DNA of 51,033 nt from NCBI GenBank assembly GCA_035577545.1, contig DATLVI010000019.1:1-51033 (forward strand), read 5' to 3'. The position numbers and the translations under genes are program-made. This document shows positions 1 to 7,341 of this stretch, in pieces (the first letter of the stretch is position 1; each line of letters starts with the position of its first letter). The DNA is from Verrucomicrobiia bacterium (GTDB lineage Bacteria > Verrucomicrobiota > Verrucomicrobiia > Palsa-1439). The notes beneath the pieces were generated by a model. It saw only the letters and a list, made by a program, of their open reading frames with translations. It made no database searches and was not told where the DNA came from.

Positions 1-1089
1 CCCGAGAAAGTGTTGGGGCGATTGGTCACACTGAAGGCCGGTCCTCATCTGTCTCTCACCTATCGGTACGCAACACACGACGTCACCAAGAACTTGCCGG
101 CCAGCGACGCGGCGAGTTGGGTGAAGGAACGGGTTGGCGCGCATTTTCGCAGCGCACTCCTCAATACCACCAAACGGGACTGGCAACTCTTCGTACCCGA
201 GTCGGGCGTCGCGAAACTGACCACCCACAAACCTTCTTCGACCGCGGTTCCCCCACGCTCACACGATCAGCCGCGGCAAACAATCCTCGACGATTCCGCG
301 CGCGATTGGCTCAGCGGATTGGACGTGGTTAATGATCGGGGACAGGTTCGTCCCGCAATGGTTGACAAGCATGCGCAAATCAACCATTACCTGGATATCT
401 TCACGCACCTCGCGAAGGACTGCGGGTGGACGGAGGCTCGAGGTGGTGTACCAACGATCACCGACATGGGCTGCGGCAAGGGCTATCTGACGTTTGGTCT
501 TTGGCACTTGTTTGCACGCTTTTGGAAGCGACCGGCTCGAGTGCTGGGTGTGGAAGCGCGGCCGGAGCTGGTCAACTCAACAAACGGACTCGCCCGCAAA
601 ATTCGGGCAGAAGGGCTGGAGTTCATAGCGGGCACAATTGAAAGCGCCGCCCTGCCCAAGACCGATGCGCTGATTGCCCTGCATGCCTGCGACACAGCCA
701 CGGACCACGCGATCCGTCGCGGCATCGATCTGGGCGCAAAGTTGATTATCGTGGCCCCGTGCTGCCACAAGGAGGTGCGTCCGCAGATGGGCCGTCCCGA
801 ACCGTTGGCGCCCGTGCTCGAACACGGCCTGATGGCCGAACGCATGGCGGAATGGTCCACCGATGGCTTGCGTGGGTTGTACCTGAAATGGGCCGGTTAT
901 CAGACGAAGATGATTGAATTCGTGTCGACCGAGCATACCCCCAAGAACCTGATGATTGCGGCGGTGCGCCATTCGGAACCGTTCACGTCAAGAGCCGCTC
1001 GCGACCATATCGCTCAGTTCAAGGAGTTCTTCGGAATCAAACACCACTCGTTGGATTCGCTACTTGCGCATGGACTGGGAAAAAGTTGA
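1..1089 (+). CDS. Predicted SAM-dependent methyltransferase, Methyltransf_32-like (5' end cut by window)
   Basis: The reading frame is open to the first base, so the true start may lie upstream; the first possible start inside the window is a GTG at 10. Residues below are counted from that GTG. A class I methyltransferase core is visible: motif I TDMGCGKGYL (151-160), a strand ending in VEARPE that should carry the acidic ribose-binding residue, then LHACD (224-228) and PCCHKE (250-255). The LHACD and PCCHKE pair is typical of the Methyltransf_32 group, which includes TRMT13- and METTL25-like proteins, several of which are RNA methyltransferases. An RNA substrate is therefore plausible but inferred. 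The last 20 bp overlap the start of the next gene, another predicted RNA methyltransferase, so the two are probably co-translated. The N-terminal 110 residues are not recognised. Confidence 0.75.
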   Translation, partial: PEKVLGRLVTLKAGPHLSLTYRYATHDVTKNLPASDAASWVKERVGAHFRSALLNTTKRDWQLFVPESGVAKLTTHKPSSTAVPPRSHDQPRQTILDDSARDWLSGLDVVNDRGQVRPAMVDKHAQINHYLDIFTHLAKDCGWTEARGGVPTITDMGCGKGYLTFGLWHLFARFWKRPARVLGVEARPELVNSTNGLARKIRAEGLEFIAGTIESAALPKTDALIALHACDTATDHAIRRGIDLGAKLIIVAPCCHKEVRPQMGRPEPLAPVLEHGLMAERMAEWSTDGLRGLYLKWAGYQTKMIEFVSTEHTPKNLMIAAVRHSEPFTSRAARDHIAQFKEFFGIKHHSLDSLLAHGLGKS

Positions 1090-2017
1090 CTGGAAAGCGC
1101 TGGAGCGGCTGCGCGGGGCGTTTCTCGATGGGACCGCCGGCACGCAGGATTACTGGCACAACGAGTGCGACCTGGAGAGCTACGACCAGACCTTCGGCCA
1201 GCGCATTCGTTGGAAGTGGGACTACGTTCTCAACGAACTGAAGCAACGAGGTTGGTCGCCGCCTGCAGATGGGGGAAAAATCATCGACTGGGGCTGCGGA
1301 AGCGGCATCGCCGCACGCTCGTTTCTGGAACATTTTAGCGCAGATCCATCCGCAACGTTTCTCTTCTGGGACCGCTCGCCATTGGCGATGGAATACGCTG
1401 CCCGCGAAGCGCGCAAAGCGTTTCCTGACATTAAGGTCTGGCTGGAAAGACCGCCCGAGCAAATGTCCGGCACACTCCTCATCAGCCACGCAATCACGGA
1501 ACTGGCCGACGCCCAACTCGACGAATTGGCCAGTTCGGCCGCCCACGCAACGGTGGTGATTTGGGTTGAACCCGGAACCTACGATGCGAGCCGCAGATTA
1601 ATCACGGTGCGAGAGCGGTTGCGCGGTGTGTTTCGAGTTGTGTCGCCCTGCACGCATCAGGCCGCGTGTGGAATGTTGACGCCCGAAAACGATCGGCACT
1701 GGTGTCACCACTTCGCGCCGTCGCCACCGGAGGTCTTCATGGATGGCCATTGGGCGCGGTTCGCGAAGATCGCCGGTGTCGATCTCCGCAGCCTGCCCCT
1801 GAGTTTTCTCGTTCTGGACAAACGCCCCGCGCAGCAATCCGACCGGGTGCGCGTTATCGGTCGACCCCGTGTTTACAAGGCCCACGCGCTCTTGCTAGGG
1901 TGCGATTCAGGTGGCGTGCGGGAATATCGGCAGACGAAACGCGAGCAGCCGGATGAGTTTCGTCGCTTGAAAAAGGGCAAAATCCCAACGTATTTTTCGA
2001 GTCCTGACAAGGCGTAG
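1070..2017 (+). CDS. Rsm22-like small ribosomal subunit methyltransferase family protein
   Basis: The 315-residue protein starts at the ATG at 1070, inside the end of the preceding gene; longer in-frame starts would overlap that gene further. It has SAM motif I IIDWGCGSG (71-79). Its C-terminal half carries a Cys/His cluster: SPCTHQAACGML (192-203), WCHHF (211-215) and a further Cys at about 278. This matches the Rsm22 family (PF09243), whose mitochondrial members act in small-subunit assembly and carry an Fe-S or metal site at these cysteines. The end is basic (RRLKKGKIPTYF), consistent with RNA binding. Family membership is fairly secure; whether it still methylates rRNA or is a structural assembly factor cannot be told. 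A hairpin just downstream probably ends transcription from both sides. Confidence 0.8.
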   Translation: MDWEKVDWKALERLRGAFLDGTAGTQDYWHNECDLESYDQTFGQRIRWKWDYVLNELKQRGWSPPADGGKIIDWGCGSGIAARSFLEHFSADPSATFLFWDRSPLAMEYAAREARKAFPDIKVWLERPPEQMSGTLLISHAITELADAQLDELASSAAHATVVIWVEPGTYDASRRLITVRERLRGVFRVVSPCTHQAACGMLTPENDRHWCHHFAPSPPEVFMDGHWARFAKIAGVDLRSLPLSFLVLDKRPAQQSDRVRVIGRPRVYKAHALLLGCDSGGVREYRQTKREQPDEFRRLKKGKIPTYFSSPDKA

Positions 2018-2020
2018 AAA

Positions 2021-2057
2021 ATAAGAACCCCCGCGCAACTTGCGTTGCCGGGGGCTC
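2021..2057 (-). terminator. Rho-independent terminator of the cold-shock gene, probably bidirectional
   Basis: An inverted repeat CCCCC-GC-GCAAC / GTTGC-C-GGGGG (2028-2054) with a short loop lies between convergent genes. Read on the minus strand the stem is followed by TTCTTATTTT, a good U-tract. On the plus strand the following bases are less U-rich. It lies 22 nt past the stop of the cold-shock gene. Confidence 0.8.
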
Positions 2058-2078
2058 ATGTATTTATTGGAATGTTAC

Positions 2079-2279
2079 TTATTTTGCCGTGACGTTGGAC
2101 GCCTTCGGACCCTTGGGGGACTCGACCAACTCAAACTCAACGGGCTGACCTTCCTCAAGATTTTTGAAGCCGTTACCGGAGATGCTCGTGTAATGCACAA
2201 ACACGTCGGGGCCGCCTTCTTGTTGAATGAACCCAAAACCCTTTTTCGTATCGAACCACTTCACTTTACCAGATGCCAT
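2079..2279 (-). CDS. Cold-shock domain protein (CspA family)
   Basis: This is a 66-residue single cold-shock domain protein, a nucleic-acid chaperone binding single-stranded RNA/DNA. RNP1 (KGFGFIQQ, about 13-20) and RNP2 (DVFVHYTSI, about 25-33) are intact, and the start [10 protein letters not shown] and end [10 protein letters not shown] are canonical. The ATG at 2279 is preceded by GGAG at SD distance; the longer upstream reading frame has no family similarity and would run through the promoter. The gene is monocistronic: a near-consensus promoter lies about 100 bp upstream, a hairpin-bearing leader follows, and a strong terminator lies just downstream. Confidence 0.97.
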   Translation of the reverse strand: MASGKVKWFDTKKGFGFIQQEGGPDVFVHYTSISGNGFKNLEEGQPVEFELVESPKGPKASNVTAK

Positions 2280-2322
2280 AGCTTCTCCATTCGCCTTTCT
2301 TCGTTCAGTCCTGATATGGCAA

Positions 2323-2353
2323 ACCGCCGTTCCAAAAACGTCAAAACGGCGGT
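2323..2353 (-). promoter_or_regulatory. Leader hairpin in the cold-shock mRNA
   Basis: A perfect 9-bp inverted repeat ACCGCCGTT / AACGGCGGT with a 13-nt loop lies in the roughly 90-nt untranslated leader between the promoter and the cold-shock start codon. Known cspA leaders are long and change structure with temperature. That this hairpin has such a role is inference. Confidence 0.5.
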
Positions 2354-2377
2354 GCACTTCCAAAGACTTCGGTGGGA

Positions 2378-2405
2378 AGTATAGAAAAAGCGCCCGCCTT
2401 GTCAA
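2378..2405 (-). promoter_or_regulatory. Sigma70-type promoter of the cold-shock gene
   Basis: On the minus strand: TTGACA, 16 bp, TATACT. The -35 matches consensus fully and the -10 at five of six positions. Transcription would start near 2371, giving a leader of about 90 nt. It lies between the end of dapF (2434) and the cold-shock gene. Confidence 0.75.
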
Positions 2406-2433
2406 CGCCGGAGTTGGAGCCAATCCCACCGCT

Positions 2434-3237
2434 TTAGAGCAGCGTCCCCTCAAACGCGTACTCGGCGGGGCCAGCGAGAGTTACGCTGCCAAATCGCCCG
2501 TTTTCACGCGAGAAATTCACTTCCAAAACTCGCCCGCTTTGCACCGTCACCTTAACGGGCAATGGTACCCCATGCACAAGATGCGCCACGATTCCCGAAG
2601 CTACCACGCCCGTCCCACAAGCCAGGGTCTCAGCTTCCACACCGCGCTCGTACGTGCGCACACGGATCGCGCCGCCGCCGAGTGGCTGCACCCAATCCAC
2701 ATTCGTCCCGCGCGGGGCGAAGTCTTTATGGTGGCGTACTTCCGCCCCGACATCCTGCACCATCTCGCGATCAGCATTGTCCGTGAAAAATACCGCGTGC
2801 GGAACTCCCGTGTTAATAAAATGGTACTCGCGCGATCCGCCTTTGAGTTGAATCTTTTTGCGAAGCTGTAGATCGTGCGGTTCGCTCATCGTCAGGCGGA
2901 CGTGCGAACCGCTGACGGTCGCTTCGATAAGGCCCGCGCGGGTCTCGAACTTGAGTTCGCGCCGGGTTGTGTCGCAGCGCTCGCTGTAGAAACGCGCAAT
3001 GCAGCGCGCTCCATTACCGCACATCTCCGCCTCGCTGCCGTCCGCGTTGTAGTAACGCATGGAGAAATCGGCGGACGTTGACGGTTCGACCAGCAAGAGC
3101 CCATCGGCCCCCACCCCAAAACGTCGGTCACAAATATGCGTCACGTTTGCCCGGTCAGGCCGAAAGCCGCCATCGCGGTTGTCCGCAACGACAAAATCGT
3201 TCCCCGCCCCGCTCATTTTTACGAATTTAAGCCCCAT
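2434..3237 (-). CDS. dapF: Diaminopimelate epimerase
   Basis: The 267-residue enzyme interconverts LL- and meso-diaminopimelate in the cytoplasm, supplying lysine and the peptidoglycan cross-linking residue; this implies an m-DAP cell wall. Both catalytic cysteines are present in their motifs: MCGNGARC (Cys73) and ACGTG (Cys207). The N-terminal [11 protein letters not shown] and the GVGADG motif are also intact, and the length is normal for the family. The ATG at 3237 gives a complete N-terminal strand. An AGGAG lies about 14 nt upstream, rather far for a Shine-Dalgarno. No other lysine-pathway gene is adjacent. Confidence 0.97.
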   Translation of the reverse strand: MGLKFVKMSGAGNDFVVADNRDGGFRPDRANVTHICDRRFGVGADGLLLVEPSTSADFSMRYYNADGSEAEMCGNGARCIARFYSERCDTTRRELKFETRAGLIEATVSGSHVRLTMSEPHDLQLRKKIQLKGGSREYHFINTGVPHAVFFTDNADREMVQDVGAEVRHHKDFAPRGTNVDWVQPLGGGAIRVRTYERGVEAETLACGTGVVASGIVAHLVHGVPLPVKVTVQSGRVLEVNFSRENGRFGSVTLAGPAEYAFEGTLL

Positions 3238-3325
3238 AACCCGCGTTTATGCTCCTATTACACTCTTTCTGCAAGGTTCAGATGCGGTGGTTGGCACTTC
3301 AGTTGCTTTTCGACTAGGCGAAGTT

Positions 3326-3742
3326 ATGGACTTCCAGAACCAACCTGACCTGGCCGTGCGGCCATCTGACACCATTGAATTCCACGCCGTTCTGCTGGTC
3401 GATGACGACAAGCAGTTGGCCCAGGCTCTCCAATGGATCCTCGCCGACGCAAATTTCCTTGTCGACGTCGCCAACGATGGCGAAGAGGCCCTCGTCAAAG
3501 TAAGGGCCAACGAGTACGACGCCGTGGTTTGCGATGTCATGATGCCGAAGTTGCGTGGTGACGAATTCTACGTCAAAGCGCGCGACCTCCGCCCCATTTT
3601 GGCCGACCGTTTCATTTTCATCACTGGCTTTGCCGCCGACGCAAAGATCAACCTGTTTCTGACACAGACCGATTCAAAATATCTCGTCAAGCCCTTTCCC
3701 ATTCAACATCTCATCAGCTGCTTGAAGGAACTGCTGGACTAA
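3326..3742 (+). CDS. Single-domain response regulator (CheY-like receiver)
   Basis: This 138-residue protein is a lone receiver domain without an output domain. The acidic pocket Asp26-Asp27 (LLVDDDK), phospho-acceptor Asp70 (VVCDVMMP), switch Thr100 (FIFITGFA) and Lys122 (LVKPFP) are all present, so it should be phosphorylatable. I chose the ATG at 3326 because the longer frame runs antisense through dapF and adds no homology. No histidine kinase is in the window, so its partner is unknown. It may act by protein contact, as CheY or Spo0F do. It stands alone between minus-strand genes. Confidence 0.9.
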   Translation: MDFQNQPDLAVRPSDTIEFHAVLLVDDDKQLAQALQWILADANFLVDVANDGEEALVKVRANEYDAVVCDVMMPKLRGDEFYVKARDLRPILADRFIFITGFAADAKINLFLTQTDSKYLVKPFPIQHLISCLKELLD

Positions 3743-3778
3743 GCTGCTCGTCCTCACACCCGGCTCGAATTGGCGGGA

Positions 3779-4585
3779 CTACAGCCAGCGCGCGATTCGT
3801 TCCGCCACCTCCTTGCTGCATTCGCCACCCAGCCCCGCGCGAACGCGCTCCCGCGCCTGCTCGCGATTATACGCCACCTCATATTTCTCGATCCGCCAAT
3901 CATTGTCATTGGTCACGTCGAGAATCAGAAACTCGGGCCGGCGCTGGGCATTCGTCGGGAAGCCAACCGAGCCGGTGCCGACCCACGCCATGTCTCTCGG
4001 CTCCAGATGGAGCGGATGCGGATCGATCCCGTCGGTTTCGTGTGCGGTCATTGGCACCAGCATGACAGGCGTCGCTCCTTTGGTCATTTCCGCCCGCATC
4101 TTGTGCGTATGCCCGTAGAAGCAGACGCGCCCCTGCTCGTGCCGCAAGCAGGCCAACTCACTTTTCGCATTCCTCGGCCAGCGGTGATAACCCCCGCTGC
4201 CCGGATCCGCCAGCGAATCATGCGCCAACCAGATCAAGTCATTCGCAACCGAGGTCAGGTGGCCTGACGCCAGGAAATTTTTGGCCGGCGGGTTGGTCTC
4301 GAGCAGTTTTTTCGTCCATTCGAGCGTCTGGAGGGCTTCGTCGCTGTAACCCGTCGGCTCGACATCCCCGCGGACCGCCATCTCATGGTTCCCCAACACC
4401 CACGCCAGGCTGCCGCACTCCGCCAACGGCAACAGACGTTCAATGCACTCCAGCGGATTCGGGCCGTAACCGACCAGGTCCCCGACAAAGAGATAGCCTT
4501 CGGTGCCACGGGCACGGCCGGCCTCCAGCACCGTGTCGAGCGCCAACACGTTGCCATGAACATCTCCAAAAACAAGGTATCGCAT
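3779..4585 (-). CDS. Calcineurin-like metallophosphoesterase
   Basis: The 268-residue protein has the complete dimetal phosphoesterase signature: GDVHGN (Asp8, His10), GDLVGYG (Asp36), GNHE (Asn66, His67) and a C-terminal FYGHTH. This places it in the YfcE/MJ0936-like branch (PF12850-type), whose members hydrolyse phosphodiesters. The substrate cannot be predicted. It starts 3 nt after the stop of the ROK gene (TGA ACA ATG), so the two form an operon and are probably translationally coupled. The pairing hints at sugar-phosphate or nucleotide metabolism, but that is only context. Confidence 0.9.
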   Translation of the reverse strand: MRYLVFGDVHGNVLALDTVLEAGRARGTEGYLFVGDLVGYGPNPLECIERLLPLAECGSLAWVLGNHEMAVRGDVEPTGYSDEALQTLEWTKKLLETNPPAKNFLASGHLTSVANDLIWLAHDSLADPGSGGYHRWPRNAKSELACLRHEQGRVCFYGHTHKMRAEMTKGATPVMLVPMTAHETDGIDPHPLHLEPRDMAWVGTGSVGFPTNAQRRPEFLILDVTNDNDWRIEKYEVAYNREQARERVRAGLGGECSKEVAERIARWL

Positions 4586-4588
4586 TGT

Positions 4589-5386
4589 TCAACTCTCCCG
4601 CGTCGCTAACAACGCAGCGCCTACTACCACTACCGTCTCCCCCAACCCCGCCGGCACGATCCGGTAATTCTTGCGAAACGGCCCGAACATCAATCCCGCC
4701 ACCGTTTTGCGGACCGGCCCCAAAAATCTCTCCCCGGCCAGCGACACGCCGCCGCCGACCACGACAATGTCCGGATTGACCAGCATGATCGCGTTGGCGA
4801 GCGCCACCCCGTAATACTTCGCCGACAGCGCGAGCGTGGTCTTGCCGCGTTCGATGGACAATCCCGACGACAGCTCTTCCAAAATGCGCCACCGACCACG
4901 AACGAAGTAGCGCGTGTGCCCGATCTCCATTGCGCCGAAGCGTCCGTTGTAGATCACACCCTCCACCACCAACGCACCACCAATCCCCGTGCCGACGTTC
5001 GAGTATAGCACAGCCCGTCGCCCCCTGCCCGCCCCAACCAGCGCCTCCGCCAACGCCGCCGCGTTCGTGTCATTCTCGACGATCGTGGGCAATTTGAAGC
5101 GTTGCACAAACCAGCGCCGTAACGGAAATCCGTCCCATCCCTTGATATGAAAGGAACAAACAACGCGACCGCGTGGAGAATCGACCGGCCCGCCGTAACC
5201 AACCCCGATGGCCTTCACCCGATGCGCCGCGAGCAGCGCAGGAATCACGATCTCCAGTTGTCTGAGAATTCCCTGTGCGCCGTTCCGTCGCACCACCGCC
5301 ACGCGCACCAGTTGCACGATGTCCCCGCGCCGGTCGCAGACACCGACCTGCAGCTTTGTCCCGCCAATTTCAACCCCTAGGAACAT
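4589..5386 (-). CDS. ROK-family sugar kinase/regulator-like protein lacking the zinc motif
   Basis: This 265-residue protein belongs to the ROK superfamily. It has an N-terminal phosphate-binding EIGGTKLQVGV, the GYGGPVD motif, the sugar-binding ENDTNAAALAE and the NVGTGIGGALV-EG-IYNG block followed by EIGH. There is no helix-turn-helix, so it resembles the kinases rather than NagC/XylR-type repressors. After EIGH, where ROK proteins normally carry CxCGxxGCxE to bind zinc, this protein has TRYFVRGRWRILEE and no cysteine, and the segment is shortened. Family length is usually about 290-320, so it may be catalytically altered. It is the first gene of a two-gene operon with the metallophosphoesterase. 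I see no clear promoter or Shine-Dalgarno in front of the ATG. Confidence 0.85.
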   Translation of the reverse strand: MFLGVEIGGTKLQVGVCDRRGDIVQLVRVAVVRRNGAQGILRQLEIVIPALLAAHRVKAIGVGYGGPVDSPRGRVVCSFHIKGWDGFPLRRWFVQRFKLPTIVENDTNAAALAEALVGAGRGRRAVLYSNVGTGIGGALVVEGVIYNGRFGAMEIGHTRYFVRGRWRILEELSSGLSIERGKTTLALSAKYYGVALANAIMLVNPDIVVVGGGVSLAGERFLGPVRKTVAGLMFGPFRKNYRIVPAGLGETVVVVGAALLATRES

Positions 5387-5691
5387 AGGATGTTTCGGAT
5401 TCTATCCGCCACCCACATTGATTGGAAGCGGGCTCATGCCGCACCTGACGGCACGCCATAGCCGTATCCGTCACCGATACCGGTCCAAGCATCTTTGCTA
5501 AGTTTGAATGCCCAACTTCCTAACGCGTTCATAACAGGCCTCTTAGCATGGGGGTTCGTTTCGCAAAAAGCATGTTTGGCACTCCCTCCACCCCGGTGAT
5601 CCTTCCACAATCAAACGCGCAGAATGCCGGGATTGTAGGGCGTGGAGCCGAGTCGGATGAGACGCCGCGTCGTCCATTTGAACTCTGCCCC

Positions 5692-5705
5692 CTGTAGCGG
5701 CGGTC
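5692..5705 (+). repeat. Direct repeat CTGTAGCGGCGGTC, copy 1
   Basis: Identical 14-mer to 5909-5922, 217 bp apart, same orientation. Both sit in non-coding DNA. Confidence 0.6.
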
Positions 5706-5908
5706 TAACTCGACACAGGAGAGGCCGAGGGGCAAGGGCGGCAAACCGCCGTTCCATCCACCACTTAACCGCTTCTTCCAATTGGAGAACATGCCACGGA
5801 TCATACCACTATCGGAATTCGATGTCCAGAAGAATTCTGGTATCGCACTTGTTGGGGGGGCCACGCTCCGTCGTGGCCGTCTGGGATCGCCGGGGCAGCC
5901 CGGTCACG

Positions 5909-5922
5909 CTGTAGCGGCGGTC
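5909..5922 (+). repeat. Direct repeat CTGTAGCGGCGGTC, copy 2
   Basis: Second copy of the 14-mer at 5692-5705. The bases after it differ, so only the core is conserved. Confidence 0.6.
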
Positions 5923-5983
5923 GGCGCCTGCACAGCCTCAGACCGAAGGGACCGCCATCCGTCCCACCCTAATTCTCCGGTTT

Positions 5984-6011
5984 GTCATCCCGAGCGGAGT
6001 CGAAGGATCTC
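5984..6011 (+). repeat. Extragenic repeat of the GTCATCCCGAGCGGAGTCGAAGGATCTC type
   Basis: This 28-bp stretch translates in one frame as CHPERSRRIS, the familiar spurious peptide generated by an extragenic repeat found in many unrelated bacterial genomes. It is recognised from memory. It should be treated as a non-coding dispersed repeat. Confidence 0.6.
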
Positions 6012-6247
6012 TGTCATGCTCCGGTCTTTCTGCCGAAGGTTTTCCGCTTTCCGCTCACAACTCCCCCTTCGGCATCGGCGCACCGAACCGGTCAGCTACC
6101 TTCCTCAAATCAACCGTTAGGGTGTAGCAACCACACATGCTACGGTTATAATAATCACGCGTGAGTTTGATGGCATCGTTTAGGTCCGTCACGCCGGATC
6201 AATACGGTAGGGTTTGTTTGCAGATGTTTGCACGGAAGTGGCATCGG

Positions 6248-7024
6248 CTACGGCGCAATCGGTTTGCCTGCGTCGGCTGGTTGTCGGGCTTGCTGGCGTT
6301 GTTGTTCGTCTTGTTCCAATATGCGGTCAAGTTCGGCAAGACCCTTGTTACGCTTCTTCCGCTTCTTTGGCTTCCACCACTCCGCTTTTCCTGATTCCAA
6401 CTGTTGCAATTCCAAGTGAAGCGGATGCCGTTTGAGCAATTTCTTGGACTGGATAACAAGGGATTTCAATTTCCGCCGCTCGGTGGTCGTCAGAATCAGA
6501 TGGGGCGTACTGGAATCAATGGCGAGAAACTGGATCACGTCCAAGACATGCACGGAGATTTCGGGAAACCCGTGAAGTTCGATTGACCATGAATGCGGGA
6601 TGAAATGCTCAAAGACATTCCGAAACCGTTTATGAAGTTCGTCGACGGCTTTCTGCTGATCGGGAGTCATTACCAATGGCTTCCCGTCCATAACGCCACG
6701 ATGCCAATTCTGGTCTTGGCAGACTTTCAGAGCATCGCCAAAGCTCAACAACTTTTCCTTATCCAAATCGAACGGTTGTTTTTCGTTGGGACTCTTTTTG
6801 TCCTTCCGTCGATATGTCACGTTCGACGGATCAGTCCCCTTCGAGGCGCAAATAGCGAATCCGTACAAAGCCCCATGCAACGAGATCGTGACCCATTTCC
6901 AAGCCATCGGCTCACTGTACGTCTGACGAATGGATGAATGCGCCTGTTTCAGAAAATCCAGGGCATTTCGAGTTTCATCCGTCCGAAGAAACTTCGGTTT
7001 GATACTCCGCTTTCGGGCTTTCAC
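6248..7024 (-). CDS. HEPN-like protein of unknown function
   Basis: The 258-residue protein starts at a GTG (7024) with poor SD context. Residues about 15-65 form a helical region (ALDFLKQAHSSIRQ, then WVTISLHGALYGFAI). A second conserved block is FRNVFEHFIPHSWSIEL (134-150). Within it Arg135-Asn136-x3-His140 fits the R-x4-6-H motif of HEPN ribonuclease-like domains. The C-terminal quarter is highly charged and Lys/Arg/Gln-rich, ending QQRQQARQPADAGKP. HEPN proteins often act as RNases in toxin-antitoxin or anti-phage systems, but no antitoxin or MNT nucleotidyltransferase is adjacent. The gene is visibly richer in A+T than its neighbours, suggesting transfer. I assign HEPN from the motif and helical pattern only. 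Confidence 0.55.
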   Translation of the reverse strand: MKARKRSIKPKFLRTDETRNALDFLKQAHSSIRQTYSEPMAWKWVTISLHGALYGFAICASKGTDPSNVTYRRKDKKSPNEKQPFDLDKEKLLSFGDALKVCQDQNWHRGVMDGKPLVMTPDQQKAVDELHKRFRNVFEHFIPHSWSIELHGFPEISVHVLDVIQFLAIDSSTPHLILTTTERRKLKSLVIQSKKLLKRHPLHLELQQLESGKAEWWKPKKRKKRNKGLAELDRILEQDEQQRQQARQPADAGKPIAP

Positions 7025-7041
7025 TATGCTGCTTAATTAAC

Positions 7042-7158
7042 ACGGTACCGGGAGCGTTGCAATTAGCGTCACAATGCGTTACGCAACTACACTAGGATTG
7101 CTACCGGGAACGCTTCTAAAACTATTGCGCAAATTGCTTCCGGGAACGTGTTTCCCGG
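7042..7158 (-). repeat. Three imperfect CGTTCCCGG(A/T)AGCAAT-type repeats upstream of the HEPN-like gene
   Basis: On the minus strand CGTTCCCGGAAGCAAT (7133-7148) and CGTTCCCGGTAGCAAT (7097-7112) differ at one base and are 36 bp apart. A third, weaker copy CGCTCCCGGTACCGTG lies at 7041-7056. The first copy overlaps a 7-bp inverted repeat CCGGGAA-CGTGT-TTCCCGG (7140-7158). The array sits in the promoter region of the HEPN-like gene and could be operators. Confidence 0.55.
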
Positions 7159-7204
7159 TACAACGCCGGTTACTACTGCTACGTATGCTTATACGTATAC
7201 GCAG

Positions 7205-7233
7205 TTGACAACCGGAAGCGATTTAGCTATGTA
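7205..7233 (+). promoter_or_regulatory. Candidate plus-strand sigma70 promoter
   Basis: TTGACA, 17 bp, TATGTA. The -35 is perfect and the -10 matches at three of six positions. No plus-strand gene follows before the terminator-like hairpin at 7447, so it would drive a non-coding transcript of about 240 nt. Confidence 0.35.
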
Positions 7234-7341
7234 AGCTGATACGTGTAACAAATGTTTTCGCAAGCGATATAGATGTTGCACGGCGAAACAAATGTTTAGG
7301 TTCTTTTTTAAGCAGGGAAATAAGAGAAATTTTAAGCAAGC

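Larger units (their letters stand above)
5387..6247. other. Intergenic region with dispersed-repeat fragments, no supported gene
   Basis: No frame here has recognisable domains or credible start context. The stretch holds two copies of CTGTAGCGGCGGTC and a GTCATCCCGAGCGGAGTCGAAGGATCTC-type element, plus further GC-rich inverted-repeat-like text (for example GGCGGCAAACCGCCG near 5738-5752). This looks like accumulated extragenic repeats rather than decayed coding sequence. Confidence 0.6.

Noticed and set aside
5529-5864. Minus-strand frame of 111 codons in the repeat-rich gap
   Set aside because: It has no domain, no SD, and overlaps extragenic repeat text. Its apparent peptide is produced by repeats.
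5984-6011. Peptide CHPERSRRIS as a possible small protein
   Set aside because: This peptide is a known artefact of a widespread extragenic repeat.
7040-7100. Integron attC-like site (GTTGC ... GCAAC arms)
   Set aside because: The arms do not fit GTTRRRY/RYYYAAC, and no integron integrase is present.
7042-7158. CRISPR-like spaced repeats
   Set aside because: There are only two near-identical short units with unequal spacing, no cas genes, and no third good copy.
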